Assembly (NCBI RefSeq): GCF_900091475.1
Contig: NZ_FMIB01000002.1
Coordinates: 3,038,001 to 3,102,000, forward strand
DNA: 64,000 nt
From: Micromonospora chersina
GTDB taxonomy: Bacteria > Actinomycetota > Actinomycetes > Mycobacteriales > Micromonosporaceae
Direction: 5' to 3'
Shown here piece by piece: positions 8,497 to 16,567 of the stretch. Position 1 is the stretch's first letter, and every line of letters starts with the position of its first letter. The notes under the pieces were generated by a model that was not told the origin of the DNA, searched no databases, and saw only the letters and a list, made by a program, of their open reading frames with translations. A program made the translations under genes and the position numbers.

Positions 8497-8513
8497 TTGC
8501 CAATCCCTTGCAA
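8497..8513. promoter_or_regulatory. Candidate Nur (nickel-responsive Fur-family) operator
   Basis: TTGCCA-N5-TTGCAA. As I recall, the Nur operator of Streptomyces coelicolor consists of two TTGCAA-like hexamers 5 nt apart; this site matches 11 of 12 positions. It covers the -35 of the transporter promoter, where a repressor would act. It also shows a wider dyad TTGTTGC/GCAACAA. Confidence 0.6.
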
Positions 8514-8576
8514 CAAGCCATGGTGATCATCACCCGGGCGGCGCGTCGACACCCGCACCGGACCGCCCAGCGGCGG

Positions 8577-8582
8577 TATCGT
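8577..8582 (+). promoter_or_regulatory. -10 box of a leaderless promoter (peroxiredoxin)
   Basis: TATCGT is 7 nt before the ATG at 8590, with no ribosome binding site in between. Confidence 0.5.
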
Positions 8583-8589
8583 CAGCGCC

Positions 8590-9060
8590 ATGACCGACCG
8601 CCTGAACCCCGGCGACCCCGCCCCCGAGTTCACCCTCCCCACCGACAGCGGCGGGACCCTGTCCCTGGCCGACCTGCGCGGCCGCAAGGTCATCCTGTAC
8701 GCGTACCCGGCCGCCATGACCCCCGGCTGCACCAAGCAGGCCTGCGACTTCCGCGACTCGCTCGCGTCGCTCCAGGCGGCCGGCTACGAGGTCGTCGGCA
8801 TCTCCCCGGACAAACCGGAGAAGCTCGCCAAGTTCCGCGACCGGGACGCCATCACCTTCCCGCTGGTCGCCGACACCGACAAGTCCGTGCTGACCGCGTA
8901 CGGCGCGTTCGGCGAGAAGCAGATGTACGGCCGGACCGTCACCGGGGTGATCCGCTCGACCTTCGTCGTCGACGAGGACGGGAAGATCGAGCGGGCGCTC
9001 TACAACGTCAAGGCCACCGGGCACGTCGCCAAGCTGCGCCGGGACCTCGGCCTCGACTGA
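8590..9060 (+). CDS. bcp: Thioredoxin-dependent thiol peroxidase (BCP-type peroxiredoxin)
   Basis: 156 aa, full length. The peroxidatic Cys is in TPGCTKQACDFRD (about residue 47), with a second Cys five residues later, the spacing of the atypical 2-Cys BCP group. The Thr and Arg that shape the active site are present. It reduces hydroperoxides in the cytoplasm using thioredoxin. It is monocistronic: a leaderless promoter precedes it and the next gene has its own -10 box. Confidence 0.95.
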   Translation: MTDRLNPGDPAPEFTLPTDSGGTLSLADLRGRKVILYAYPAAMTPGCTKQACDFRDSLASLQAAGYEVVGISPDKPEKLAKFRDRDAITFPLVADTDKSVLTAYGAFGEKQMYGRTVTGVIRSTFVVDEDGKIERALYNVKATGHVAKLRRDLGLD

Positions 9061-9079
9061 ACCTGTCGCAGGCCGCCGC

Positions 9080-9085
9080 TACGGT
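9080..9085 (+). promoter_or_regulatory. -10 box of a leaderless promoter (HNH gene)
   Basis: TACGGT lies 6 nt before the ATG at 9092. Confidence 0.45.
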
Positions 9086-9091
9086 GCGCGC

Positions 9092-9646
9092 ATGCCTCGT
9101 TACAAGTACCCGCCCGAACGGCTGGGGGCCGCGGCGGCGCAGGCGCGCAGCGTGACCGAGGTCATGCGGCTGCTCGGGGTACGGGTCAGCGGCGGCTCGC
9201 ACGCGCACATCAGCCGGCAGCTCAAGCGCTTCGGCATCGACACCTCGCACTTCACCGGCAGCGTGCACAACAAGGGGCAGCGCGGCGCACGGCGCACCAG
9301 GTCATCGCAGCTGCTCGTGCGACTGCCCGCCGGCTCGCGACGCACTCCGGGCACCCGGCTGAAGTGGGCGCTGGGCGACATCGGCGTGCCCGAGGAGTGC
9401 GAGGAGTGCCGGGTGGGCCCGGTCTGGCGCGGCCGGCCGCTGACCCTGCACGTCGACCACGTCAACGGCGACTTCCTCGACAACCGGCCGCCCAACCTGC
9501 GGATCCTCTGCCCGAACTGCCACAGCCAGACCGACACCTTCGCCGGCCGCAACAAGGCCGATGGTGGACTCCAGCCCCGGCCCCCACCGGACTCGGCGCA
9601 CCGGGCCCTGCGAAGCGACTGCCGGCGGACCGCGTGGAGGACCTGA
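9092..9646 (+). CDS. HNH endonuclease, probably 5' part of a frameshifted gene
   Basis: 184 aa as read. The N-terminal half carries a helix-turn-helix-like stretch (SVTEVMRLLGVRVSGGSHAHI). Zinc-binding pairs CEEC and CPNC frame the HNH core LHVDHVNGDFLDNRPPNLR...CPNCHSQT, with His and Asn in the usual places. After GRNKAD (about residue 157) the frame becomes low-complexity and ends at 9646, while a helix-turn-helix sequence continues in frame +1 from about 9600. I infer that the native protein was longer. Such nuclease-like proteins are common stand-alone genes of unknown role in actinobacteria. Confidence 0.75.
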   Translation: MPRYKYPPERLGAAAAQARSVTEVMRLLGVRVSGGSHAHISRQLKRFGIDTSHFTGSVHNKGQRGARRTRSSQLLVRLPAGSRRTPGTRLKWALGDIGVPEECEECRVGPVWRGRPLTLHVDHVNGDFLDNRPPNLRILCPNCHSQTDTFAGRNKADGGLQPRPPPDSAHRALRSDCRRTAWRT

Positions 9647-10010
9647 TCCGGCAGGTGGAACAGGGAATGCTCGGTCCGGGCGAGGCCGCCCGGCGGATCG
9701 GCTGTCACCGCAACCGCGTGGCCCGGCTGCGAGCTCGACTCGCCACTCGGGGCACCTTGGCACCCGCACCTCGGCCGGCCCGCGGCTCGCCCTGGGACGA
9801 GGTCGTGGTGCGGCACGCGCTGGCGAATCCCGGCCTCGGGCCACGCAGCTCGCCGATGCGATCCGTGCGGCCTCCGACGGCGCGACGGTGATCAGCCACG
9901 GGACGGTGTCGAACATCCTGCGGCGGGCCGGACTGCACACCGTCTCGGCGCGACGCTCTAGACTCAGCGGGTCGGCGGGAGTGGCGGAACGGCAGACGCG
10001 CAGGCCTTAG
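9600..10010 (+). pseudogene. Out-of-frame 3' remnant of the HNH gene (two HTH segments)
   Basis: In one frame VEDLIRQVEQGMLGPGEA (from 9634) starts a helix-turn-helix ending in VARLRARLA. The same frame continues to HALANPGLGPR at 9816-9846. The reading then moves to a second frame, QLADAIRAASDGATVISHGT and SNILRRAGL (9846-9945), another DNA-binding motif. Each step equals a loss of one base (or a gain of two). The last frame runs into the tRNA gene, and its TAG stop at 10008-10010 is the tRNA anticodon. Either a real pseudogene or sequencing errors would explain this. Confidence 0.6.
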
Positions 10011-10060
10011 GAGCCTGTGTCCGAGAGGACGTGGGGGTTCGAAACCCCCCTCCCGCACCA
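9975..10060 (+). tRNA. tRNA-Leu (anticodon UAG)
   Basis: 86 nt with a 7-bp acceptor stem GCGGGAG/CTCCCGC, a long variable arm (class II), a T-loop GGTTCGAAACC and an encoded CCA end. The anticodon stem CAGGC/GCCTG encloses the loop CTTAGGA, so the anticodon is TAG at 10008-10010, reading CUA and other CUN codons. No integrase or duplicated 3' end lies beside it. Confidence 0.95.
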
Positions 10061-10115
10061 GCAGCGGTGTCACGAGGGTCACGATCCCGGGTCGGGCCGC
10101 GTCGCCTCGCGCAGG

Positions 10116-10655
10116 ATGGCGGGCGTGAACCTGCGTTTCGTCCTGGACCCCGACCTCACCCCCGAGCTGCGCGAGCAGATCATCGCCCTCTGGGTGGACG
10201 TGACGAACGCCGGCGGCGCGGTCGGCTTCGTCGCCCCGGTGACCGAGGCCGACGTGCGGCCCATGGCCGCGACGACCTTCGCCGCGATCAGCGACGGCCC
10301 GGACCGGCTGCTGGCCGGCTACGAGGGCAACCGTCTCGTCGGCGTCCTGATCATCGGAGACAACCGGTTCCACCTGAAGACGCACTGGCGGGTGCTGAAG
10401 CGGGTCATGGTGCATCCGGACACGCAGGGGCGCGGCTACGGCGCGGCGATGATGCGTGAGGCGGAGCGGATCGGCCGGGAACTGGGTCTGGCGGCGTTGC
10501 ACGTGACGGTCCGGGACGGGCTGGGCCTGGGCGGGTTCTACGAGCGCCTCGGCTACCGCGAGGTCGGGCGGCTGCCCGGCGCGCTGCGGCTCGCGCCCGG
10601 GGACGACCGGGACGAGGTCTTCATGTGGCTCGACCTGGGCCCCGCCGCGGCCTGA
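10116..10655 (+). CDS. GNAT-family N-acetyltransferase
   Basis: 179 aa from ATG 10116. A GTG at 10125 has AGGA 8 nt upstream and may be the true start. The acetyl-CoA loop is seen as VHPDTQGRGYGAAMMREAER (about residues 94-113), followed by GLAALHVTVRDGLGLGGFYERLGYREVGR, the usual GNAT motif B with the FYxxxGF-like turn. The substrate cannot be told from sequence. It starts 55 nt after the tRNA and runs alone. Confidence 0.88.
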   Translation: MAGVNLRFVLDPDLTPELREQIIALWVDVTNAGGAVGFVAPVTEADVRPMAATTFAAISDGPDRLLAGYEGNRLVGVLIIGDNRFHLKTHWRVLKRVMVHPDTQGRGYGAAMMREAERIGRELGLAALHVTVRDGLGLGGFYERLGYREVGRLPGALRLAPGDDRDEVFMWLDLGPAAA

Positions 10656-10774
10656 GTCCGCCGGCGCCGAAGCGCATCCGCACCCGGCCGGGTTTGCCGG
10701 GCCCACGCGCGAGCCGGACTCCCGCCTGCGCGCGTGACGCGCCTGGCAGCCTCCGAACCGGAGCCGGGAGGACG

Positions 10775-11782
10775 TCAGCCGCAGCCGGCAGGGACCGGGG
10801 CGAGGCTGGCCGGGGCGGCGGCCGCGTCCACCACGGCGGGAGTCCCGGGCGGCGCGGTGGTCGACGGGGTAGCCGAGGCGCTCGGCCGGGGGCTGGGCCG
10901 GGCCGACGCCGAGCGGCTGGGCGTGGCCGGCCGGGCCGGGGCGGCCGCGCCGTACATCCGGACGGTGCTGCGCTGGACCTGGCCGGGGAGCATGCGGATG
11001 CCGGTGGCGGTGGCGCGGTGGCCGTACGCGTCGGTGACCCGGATCGTGTACGGCCCGGGGCCGGCGCCGGAGGGGATGAGCCAGTAGTTGTAGTCCTCGC
11101 GGGCGGCGGCGCGCCAGGAGCCGCCCTGCCGCACCTCGACGGCGCGCAGGGGGTTGCCGTGGTCGCCGACCAGGACGGCGAACCACCACTGCGAGGCGCC
11201 CTCCTTGAGGCGGAAGGTGAGCGGGCCGGGCAGGGGCGGGTCGACGACCGCGCGGTAGGTGACCTTGACGACGCCCTGCACGGGGTCGGCGATCCGGGCG
11301 AACGCCTCGGCGGAGAGGTCGAGGTGGCCGGGTTCGCATTCCGGGCACTGGTCCATGACGAGGACCCGGACGGTGCCCCTGGGGCCGGTCACGTCGAGGT
11401 GGCCGCCGCAGGACGCGCCGGCCGCGTACTCGTCGGGGCCGAGGGCGACGTAGAGGTGGTTGGCGGGCGCGGCGGGCCGGGAGCAGTTGCCGCCGGCGCC
11501 CTTCGAGTCGTAGAAGGTGGCCTTTCCGCTGTGGACGGCACCGCCGAGCGGTGGGGCGGCGAGCGCCCCGGCGGGCAGGCCGCGGGGCGGCGGGGCGGCG
11601 CAGGCGGGGGCGGCGCCGCCGCGTACCGCGAGGGTCACGGCGACCACGGCGGCGAGCGCGGCGAGGCCGCCGGCGGCGAGCCACCGGCGCGGGCCGGTCG
11701 GGGCACGGCGGCGGCCGGCCCGGGCGGGCCGGTGCGCGTCCCCGGCGGGCGTCGGGCGGCTGGGAGCGCTGCCGTCGGTCAC
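10775..11782 (-). CDS. Secreted expansin-like protein (EXLX1 type)
   Basis: 335 aa from a GTG. A basic N-terminus and membrane-type signal (about residues 30-55) are followed by a six-stranded double-psi barrel domain (GKATFYDSKGAGGNCS, then VMDQCPECEPGHLDLSAEAF with the conserved Asp) at about 85-180. A CBM63-like cellulose-binding domain (residues about 185-275, FRLKEGASQWWFAV and EDYNYWLIPSG) comes next. The C-terminal 50 residues are Ser/Pro/Ala-rich, like a linker with nothing after it. Expansins loosen plant cell walls without hydrolysis. A candidate tandem operator lies upstream at 11825-11841. Confidence 0.88.
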   Translation of the reverse strand: MTDGSAPSRPTPAGDAHRPARAGRRRAPTGPRRWLAAGGLAALAAVVAVTLAVRGGAAPACAAPPPRGLPAGALAAPPLGGAVHSGKATFYDSKGAGGNCSRPAAPANHLYVALGPDEYAAGASCGGHLDVTGPRGTVRVLVMDQCPECEPGHLDLSAEAFARIADPVQGVVKVTYRAVVDPPLPGPLTFRLKEGASQWWFAVLVGDHGNPLRAVEVRQGGSWRAAAREDYNYWLIPSGAGPGPYTIRVTDAYGHRATATGIRMLPGQVQRSTVRMYGAAAPARPATPSRSASARPSPRPSASATPSTTAPPGTPAVVDAAAAPASLAPVPAGCG

Positions 11783-11824
11783 GCCGGTCGATGCTGCCGG
11801 ACGTGTGGGGTGCCGGACAAGCGG

Positions 11825-11841
11825 GCTAAGCGAAAGCTAAG
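11825..11841. promoter_or_regulatory. Tandem hexamer repeat upstream of the expansin gene
   Basis: GCTAAG occurs at 11825-11830 and again at 11836-11841, an 11-bp period that places both on one face of the helix. Such direct repeats are typical of OmpR/PhoB-type or SARP-type regulators. It lies 43-59 nt ahead of the expansin start. Confidence 0.45.
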
Positions 11842-11850
11842 ACGGGTCCG

Positions 11851-12684
11851 TCACCAGGCGACGCCGATGCCATCGCCCGGGTACCAGTGCCGGGCGGGGG
11901 TCTCCCGGTAGGCGAGGAACCGGCGGCCGGTCCGTTCGGCGTGCTCGGCGAGGACGTTTGTGGCGGTGACGTTGTCGGTGAGCAGCACGGCGCCGGGGGC
12001 GAGTTTGGGTTCGACCGCTTCGAACTCGCTGCGTTCGTGCACCCGGCTGTGGTCGCTGTCGTGGAGGAAGAGGTCGACCGGCCGGTCGAGCGCGCCGATC
12101 GAGGCGACCGAGTCGCCGATCACGAGATCGACCACATCGGCCCACGGGGTGGCCCGGGCCAGGTAGCCGGCCTCGGGGTTGATGTCGAGCGAGGTGAGCC
12201 GGCCGGGGTGGCCCTCGGCGGCGTTGCGGAGCAGGGCGGCGGCCAGGACGCAGCTGCCGAGGCCCTTGTCGACTCCGGTCTCGACGACGTGGGCGGGTTT
12301 GCGGGCGCGGACAATGGCGTACCAGCCGATGCGGCGGGCGTAGCGGACCTGCCGGTCGGCCAGGCCGCGGCGGGAGGCGGTGGCGGTGGCGGTCTCGATG
12401 TGGACGCGCAACTTGTCGTCGCCCTCGATCTCGGCGAACCAGCGGCGCACCTGCCCGACGGGGACGTCGCAGGTCACGCTGACGAACCAGGCCAGGTGGT
12501 GCCTGCTGAGCTTGGTCAGCTCGTACGTGTAGTTGTGGTGCTCCCGGGAGGTGAGCAGCCATCGGGCGGAGGTGCGCAGCACCCGGGCGTCGTGCCGGGC
12601 CACCCGGGCCAGGCGCTTGGGAAAGGCGGCGACCGGCGCCAGCCGGCTGCGGGCGATGGCCCGACGGAGCTTCGTTGCATCCAC
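11851..12684 (-). CDS. Class I SAM-dependent methyltransferase (Methyltransf_24-like)
   Basis: 277 aa. A helical N-terminal third (1-120) precedes a Rossmann fold: motif I HVVETGVDKGLGS (about 133-145), the acidic end of strand 2 in LTSLDIN, and DLFLHDSDHS (about 205). The DxDH arrangement resembles TylF-like and cephalosporin-hydroxylase-like sugar O-methyltransferases, which bind a metal there. It sits between the expansin gene and the LCP gene, divergent from the latter, so modification of a surface sugar is a fair but unproven guess. Confidence 0.82.
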   Translation of the reverse strand: MDATKLRRAIARSRLAPVAAFPKRLARVARHDARVLRTSARWLLTSREHHNYTYELTKLSRHHLAWFVSVTCDVPVGQVRRWFAEIEGDDKLRVHIETATATASRRGLADRQVRYARRIGWYAIVRARKPAHVVETGVDKGLGSCVLAAALLRNAAEGHPGRLTSLDINPEAGYLARATPWADVVDLVIGDSVASIGALDRPVDLFLHDSDHSRVHERSEFEAVEPKLAPGAVLLTDNVTATNVLAEHAERTGRRFLAYRETPARHWYPGDGIGVAW

Positions 12685-12791
12685 CCGTGCCGTTGTACCA
12701 GGTTCGGGGTGACGGTTGAGGAGGAAAGCGCCGATCGGGCGACGGAGGCTGGCCGGTCGGACGAGGGTCCGCGCGGCGGGGCGTCAGTCAG

Positions 12792-12797
12792 TAGCAT
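12792..12797 (+). promoter_or_regulatory. -10 box of a leaderless promoter (LCP gene)
   Basis: TAGCAT is 7 nt before ATG 12805. Confidence 0.5.
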
Positions 12798-12804
12798 CGC
12801 GCGC

Positions 12805-13875
12805 ATGTCAGATCGCCAGCGGACCGTCGCCGGACCGTACGTGTCAACCAGCAGTTCCGAAGTGGATCCGGGCGACGCCGGGCCGGGCACCACGACCGCT
12901 CCGCGCCGGCGAAGGGGGCGGCGGATCCTGCTGATCACCCTGCTGGTGCTGGCCCTGCTGGGCGCCGGAGGGGCCGGCGCGGCCGCTCTCTACCTGCGGT
13001 CGGTGGAGTCTGACATCGAGCGGGTGGACGCGTTCGAGGGTGTGCCGCAGGAGGCGCGACCGCCGGTCGCGGCGGCCGACGCCATGAACATCATGATCCT
13101 GGGCAGCGACTCGCGCGACCCGGAGACCACCGGCGGTTCGCGGTCGGACACCATCATCGTGGCGCACCTGCCCAAGGGGCGGAAGAGCGCCCAGCTGATC
13201 TCCATCCCCCGGGACACCTGGGTGCACGTGCCGCGTTCGAAGGACGGCCAGCACGGCGACCGTGACGCGAAGATCAACGCGGCGTACGCCTGGGGTGGCG
13301 TGCCGCTGATGGTGCAGACCGTCGAGCAGTTCACCAAGGTGCGGATCGACCACGTGGCCATCGTGGACTTCGCCGGGTTCAAGGAGATCATCGACGCGCT
13401 CGGGGGCATCGACATCGTCTCCGACCGGGAGTTCACCTCCATCCACCCGCCGTTCCGCCAGTTCGCGAAGGGCGTCCAGCACATGGACGGCGAGACGGCC
13501 CTGGACTACTCCCGGCAGCGCAAGCAGTTCCCGGACGGCGACTTCGCCCGGATCCGTCACCAGCAGCAGGTCATCAAGGCGATCCTCGACAAGGCGGCCT
13601 CCGGCGGCATCCTCACCAACCCGGGCAGATTGAACGCCTTCGTCAAGGCGTCGACCTCGTCGGTGTCCGTCGACAAGGGAATGTCCCTGCTGGACATGGC
13701 CACCGACCTTCGGGGCCTGCGCGGTTCGAACCTCGCCTTCTACACCAGCCCCACGAAGGGCACCGGCCGGGTCGGCACGGAGAGCGTGGTGTTCCCGGAC
13801 ACCGCCAAGGCGCGCACGTTCTACGACGCGGTACGCCGGGATGCGGTGTCCGAAATCGCGCCCGCCGGAAAGTAG
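12805..13875 (+). CDS. LytR-CpsA-Psr (LCP) family glycopolymer ligase
   Basis: 356 aa. A basic segment and one membrane helix (about residues 37-60) lead to the LCP domain. Its hallmarks are MILGSDSRD, SRSDTIIVAHL, ISIPRDTWV, INAAYAWGG and ALDYSRQRKQFPDGDFARIRHQQQVI, including the Arg and Asp residues that bind the polyprenyl pyrophosphate. LCP enzymes move a lipid-linked glycopolymer onto peptidoglycan or arabinogalactan outside the cell. As the first gene of the polysaccharide locus it is a candidate to attach the polymer built by the genes downstream. It has its own leaderless promoter. Confidence 0.93.
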   Translation: MSDRQRTVAGPYVSTSSSEVDPGDAGPGTTTAPRRRRGRRILLITLLVLALLGAGGAGAAALYLRSVESDIERVDAFEGVPQEARPPVAAADAMNIMILGSDSRDPETTGGSRSDTIIVAHLPKGRKSAQLISIPRDTWVHVPRSKDGQHGDRDAKINAAYAWGGVPLMVQTVEQFTKVRIDHVAIVDFAGFKEIIDALGGIDIVSDREFTSIHPPFRQFAKGVQHMDGETALDYSRQRKQFPDGDFARIRHQQQVIKAILDKAASGGILTNPGRLNAFVKASTSSVSVDKGMSLLDMATDLRGLRGSNLAFYTSPTKGTGRVGTESVVFPDTAKARTFYDAVRRDAVSEIAPAGK

Positions 13876-13987
13876 GAGCCCGGACTGCCCGGGCGGCCCT
13901 GTCGGCATGGCGGTTCCGACCATATCCTGCGTTCGCTCCGTGCGGTCAGTGCTGCCGTGCGTGGGCACCACGGGGGAAGGACCAGTA

Positions 13988-15532
13988 ATGCCATGGCAAC
14001 CGTTGACGGGCCAGCAGTCTGCCGCGACCAGGGATCCTGTCGAGCATCCACAGGGGATGTCCGGGGTGGCGGATGACGACCACGAGAGCAGCCGGCCCGG
14101 TGTGCCACTGAGGCCGGCGGTCCAGCCGGCGGCCGGGCCTCCGGCCGGGGCGGGGCGGCCCGGGCTGGACGTGACGGCGGTGCTGCCGTACGCCGGCTCC
14201 CGTGCCTCCCGCCGCACCCGGGGCCTGCGGGCGTGGATGATGACGGCGCCCGTCGACGTCGCCGCGCTGCTCGCTCCGCTGCTGGTCACCCACCAGTACT
14301 GGCGCGGGACCCTGGTGATGGCGGGTCTCACCGTCGCCTTCTTCACCGCCGGAGGGCTCTACCACGCCCGGCGGCACGTGAGCATCCTGGACGAGCTGCC
14401 CAGCCTCTGCGGGCGGCTGCTGGCCTCGGCCGCGGTGGTGGCGATGATCGCCGCCCTGCGTCACGAGTCCGCCGAGTACGTCCTCGGCTTCACCCGGTTG
14501 GTGGGTGTCGCGGCCGGGCTGGTGATCGTGGGCCGGGTGGTGACCCGGGAAGCCGCCACCATCGCCCGCAAGCGCCGGTGGGTGGAGCACAACGCGATCA
14601 TCATCGGCAGCGGCCCCACCGCGGTGGAACTCGCCCGCCTGCTGCGTCGCTACCCCCAGTACGGCCTGCGCTTCGTGGGCTGTGTCGACACCTCGTCGCG
14701 TCCGGGGCCGGCGGCCCACCCGCTGATCGGCCGCCTCGACGAGCTGGAGCAGCTGGTGCGGATCGTCGAGTGCGACGTGCTCATCATCGCCGACCCGGAC
14801 TGCCCGGAGCCGGTGCTCATGGAGGTGCTGCGGCGGCCGGCAAACGCGAGCTGTGACCTGTGGGCGGTGCCCCGGCTCTGGGGTTCCCGGTCACACGGCG
14901 ACCACATCGGCGCGATTCCCATCGTCAAGGTCCGCGACACCACGCTCTCCGGTCCCCGGTGGGCGCTCAAGCGCGCGTCCGACGTGGCGTTCGCCCTGGT
15001 GGCGCTGCTCCTGCTGAGCCCGGTCCTGCTGCTGTGCGCGCTCGCGGTGCTCATCGACGGCGGACCGGGCATCTTCTTCCGGCAGGAGCGGATCGGCCGG
15101 CACGGTACGCCGTTCCACATCATCAAGTTCCGCTCGATGCGGCCGGTGGACGAACACGAGTCCCAGACGAACTGGTCCATCGCGCATGACCAGCGGGTCG
15201 GCCCGATCGGCCGGTTCCTGCGGCGTACCTCCCTGGACGAGTTGCCGCAGCTGTGGAACATCCTGCGCGGCGACATGAGCGTCGTCGGCCCGCGGCCGGA
15301 ACGCCCGTACTTCGTGGAGAAGTTCTCCGCCGAGTACCCGACGTACGCCATGCGTCACCGGGTGCCGGTGGGCCTGACCGGGCTGGCGCAGGTCAGCGGC
15401 CTGCGGGGGGACACACCCATCTCCGACCGCGCCCGGTTCGACAACTACTACATCGAGAACTGGTCGCTGTGGCTGGACGCCAAGGTGCTGCTGCGCACGG
15501 TGGCCGAGGTGTTCCGCGCCGGCGGTCGCTGA
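13988..15532 (+). CDS. Polyprenyl-phosphate sugar-1-phosphate transferase (initiating, PHPT)
   Basis: 514 aa from ATG 13988, which has GGAAGGA 7 nt upstream. Four membrane helices (about 75-190) precede a CoA-binding-like Rossmann domain (HNAIIIGSGPTAVELARLL). A fifth helix and the cytoplasmic catalytic domain follow: KRASDVAFAL, GIFFRQERIGRHGTPFHIIKFRSM, RRTSLDELPQLWNILRGDMSVVGPRP and VPVGLTGLAQVSG. This is the WbaP/WcaJ arrangement. It starts polymer synthesis by loading a sugar-1-phosphate on undecaprenyl phosphate. A hairpin follows at 15546-15569. Confidence 0.93.
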   Translation: MPWQPLTGQQSAATRDPVEHPQGMSGVADDDHESSRPGVPLRPAVQPAAGPPAGAGRPGLDVTAVLPYAGSRASRRTRGLRAWMMTAPVDVAALLAPLLVTHQYWRGTLVMAGLTVAFFTAGGLYHARRHVSILDELPSLCGRLLASAAVVAMIAALRHESAEYVLGFTRLVGVAAGLVIVGRVVTREAATIARKRRWVEHNAIIIGSGPTAVELARLLRRYPQYGLRFVGCVDTSSRPGPAAHPLIGRLDELEQLVRIVECDVLIIADPDCPEPVLMEVLRRPANASCDLWAVPRLWGSRSHGDHIGAIPIVKVRDTTLSGPRWALKRASDVAFALVALLLLSPVLLLCALAVLIDGGPGIFFRQERIGRHGTPFHIIKFRSMRPVDEHESQTNWSIAHDQRVGPIGRFLRRTSLDELPQLWNILRGDMSVVGPRPERPYFVEKFSAEYPTYAMRHRVPVGLTGLAQVSGLRGDTPISDRARFDNYYIENWSLWLDAKVLLRTVAEVFRAGGR

Positions 15533-15545
15533 CCGACCGGGGCCA

Positions 15546-15569
15546 CCCGGTGGTCCCCGGACCACCGGG
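15546..15569 (+). terminator. Hairpin after the sugar transferase gene
   Basis: CCCGGTGGTCC and GGACCACCGGG are 11-bp perfect arms with a 2-nt apex. No T run follows. It may end or attenuate transcription before the glycosyltransferase genes. Confidence 0.5.
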
Positions 15570-15601
15570 CACGTTCCGCCCCTGATTCCCTGGAGATCTT
15601 C

Positions 15602-16567
15602 TTGCCGGACGTTTCGGTCGTCATTCCCACGACGGGCAGGCCCAGCGTCACCGAGGCGGTGCGCAGCGCCCGAGCCCAACGCTCGGTCTCCGTGCGCGTC
15701 GTGGTGGTCTGCGACCTCGCCGAGGTGCCCGCCACCGTGCGGGAGCTACGCGGCGAGGTGGACGAGGTGGTCTGCACGGGCGGAGGGCGCCGGGGCTCAT
15801 ACGCGCGCAACGTCGGCGTGGCGCACGCCGCGCCGGGCAGCCACGTCGCGTTCCTCGACGACGACGACGCCTGGCTCCCGGGCAAGCTGGCCGCCCAGGT
15901 GCCGGTGCTGGAACGGCTGGCCGCCGAGGGCTGGCGGCCGGTGGTGTCGTCCCGGATCCTGCAACGCAGGGCCGGCGGGGAACCGCTGCCTACCGCCGCG
16001 CCGAGCACGCTGATCGCGGACGGCGCGCGGCCCGAGGACTACCTCTTCCGGCGCCGCCGGCTCGGGGTCGGCCGGCAGTCGCTGCCCACCTCGACCCTGC
16101 TCACCACCGGGGAGCTGGCCGCCGCGTGCCGCTGGGACGAGACGCTGCCCCGGCACCAGGACTGGGACTGGCTGGTGCGGGTCGCCCGCCTGCCCGGCGC
16201 GCGGATCACCCAGGTGCCGGAGGCGACGGCCGTCTACACCGTGGGCAGCCCCGGGTCGATCTCCGCCGGGGCCGACTGGCGTACGTCATGGGCATGGGCT
16301 CGCCGCTGGGAGGGTGTCTGGGCCCGGGAGACGTTCGCGGACTTCGTCGCCGCGCAGACGCTCCGGTACGCCCTGCAGGCCCGCGACTGGGAAGGGGTAC
16401 GCGAGATGATGCGGGCGATCCGGCGGAACTCGACGCCGTCGGTGCCCAACGCCGCGCTGGCCGCACTCGGTATGGTGCCGCGTGCCACCCTCGAACGCGT
16501 GGCCATGCGGCGGTCCCGCACGGCCACCGACGCCGCCATCCCGCGACAGCCGGGCGGTTCCCACTGA
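15602..16567 (+). CDS. Family 2 glycosyltransferase
   Basis: 321 aa from a TTG with GGAGAT five nt upstream. The GT-A fold starts VSVVIPTTGRPSVTEAVRSA and carries the DDD-type metal motif in VAFLDDDDAWLPGKL (about residues 82-96), with RRGSYARNVGVAHA ahead of it. A second acidic motif HQDWDWLVRVA fits the catalytic base region. It overlaps the next gene by one base (TGATG). It should add one sugar to the lipid-linked repeat unit in the cytoplasm. Confidence 0.9.
   Translation: MPDVSVVIPTTGRPSVTEAVRSARAQRSVSVRVVVVCDLAEVPATVRELRGEVDEVVCTGGGRRGSYARNVGVAHAAPGSHVAFLDDDDAWLPGKLAAQVPVLERLAAEGWRPVVSSRILQRRAGGEPLPTAAPSTLIADGARPEDYLFRRRRLGVGRQSLPTSTLLTTGELAAACRWDETLPRHQDWDWLVRVARLPGARITQVPEATAVYTVGSPGSISAGADWRTSWAWARRWEGVWARETFADFVAAQTLRYALQARDWEGVREMMRAIRRNSTPSVPNAALAALGMVPRATLERVAMRRSRTATDAAIPRQPGGSH

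Noticed and set aside
8468..8589. Cobalamin riboswitch upstream of cbiM
   Set aside because: The gap is only 122 nt, contains a promoter with the -10 6 nt from the start, and shows none of the B12-box structure.
9975..10060. tRNA-Leu as an integration site of a genomic island
   Set aside because: No integrase, no duplicated tRNA 3' end and no change in composition or gene type beyond it.
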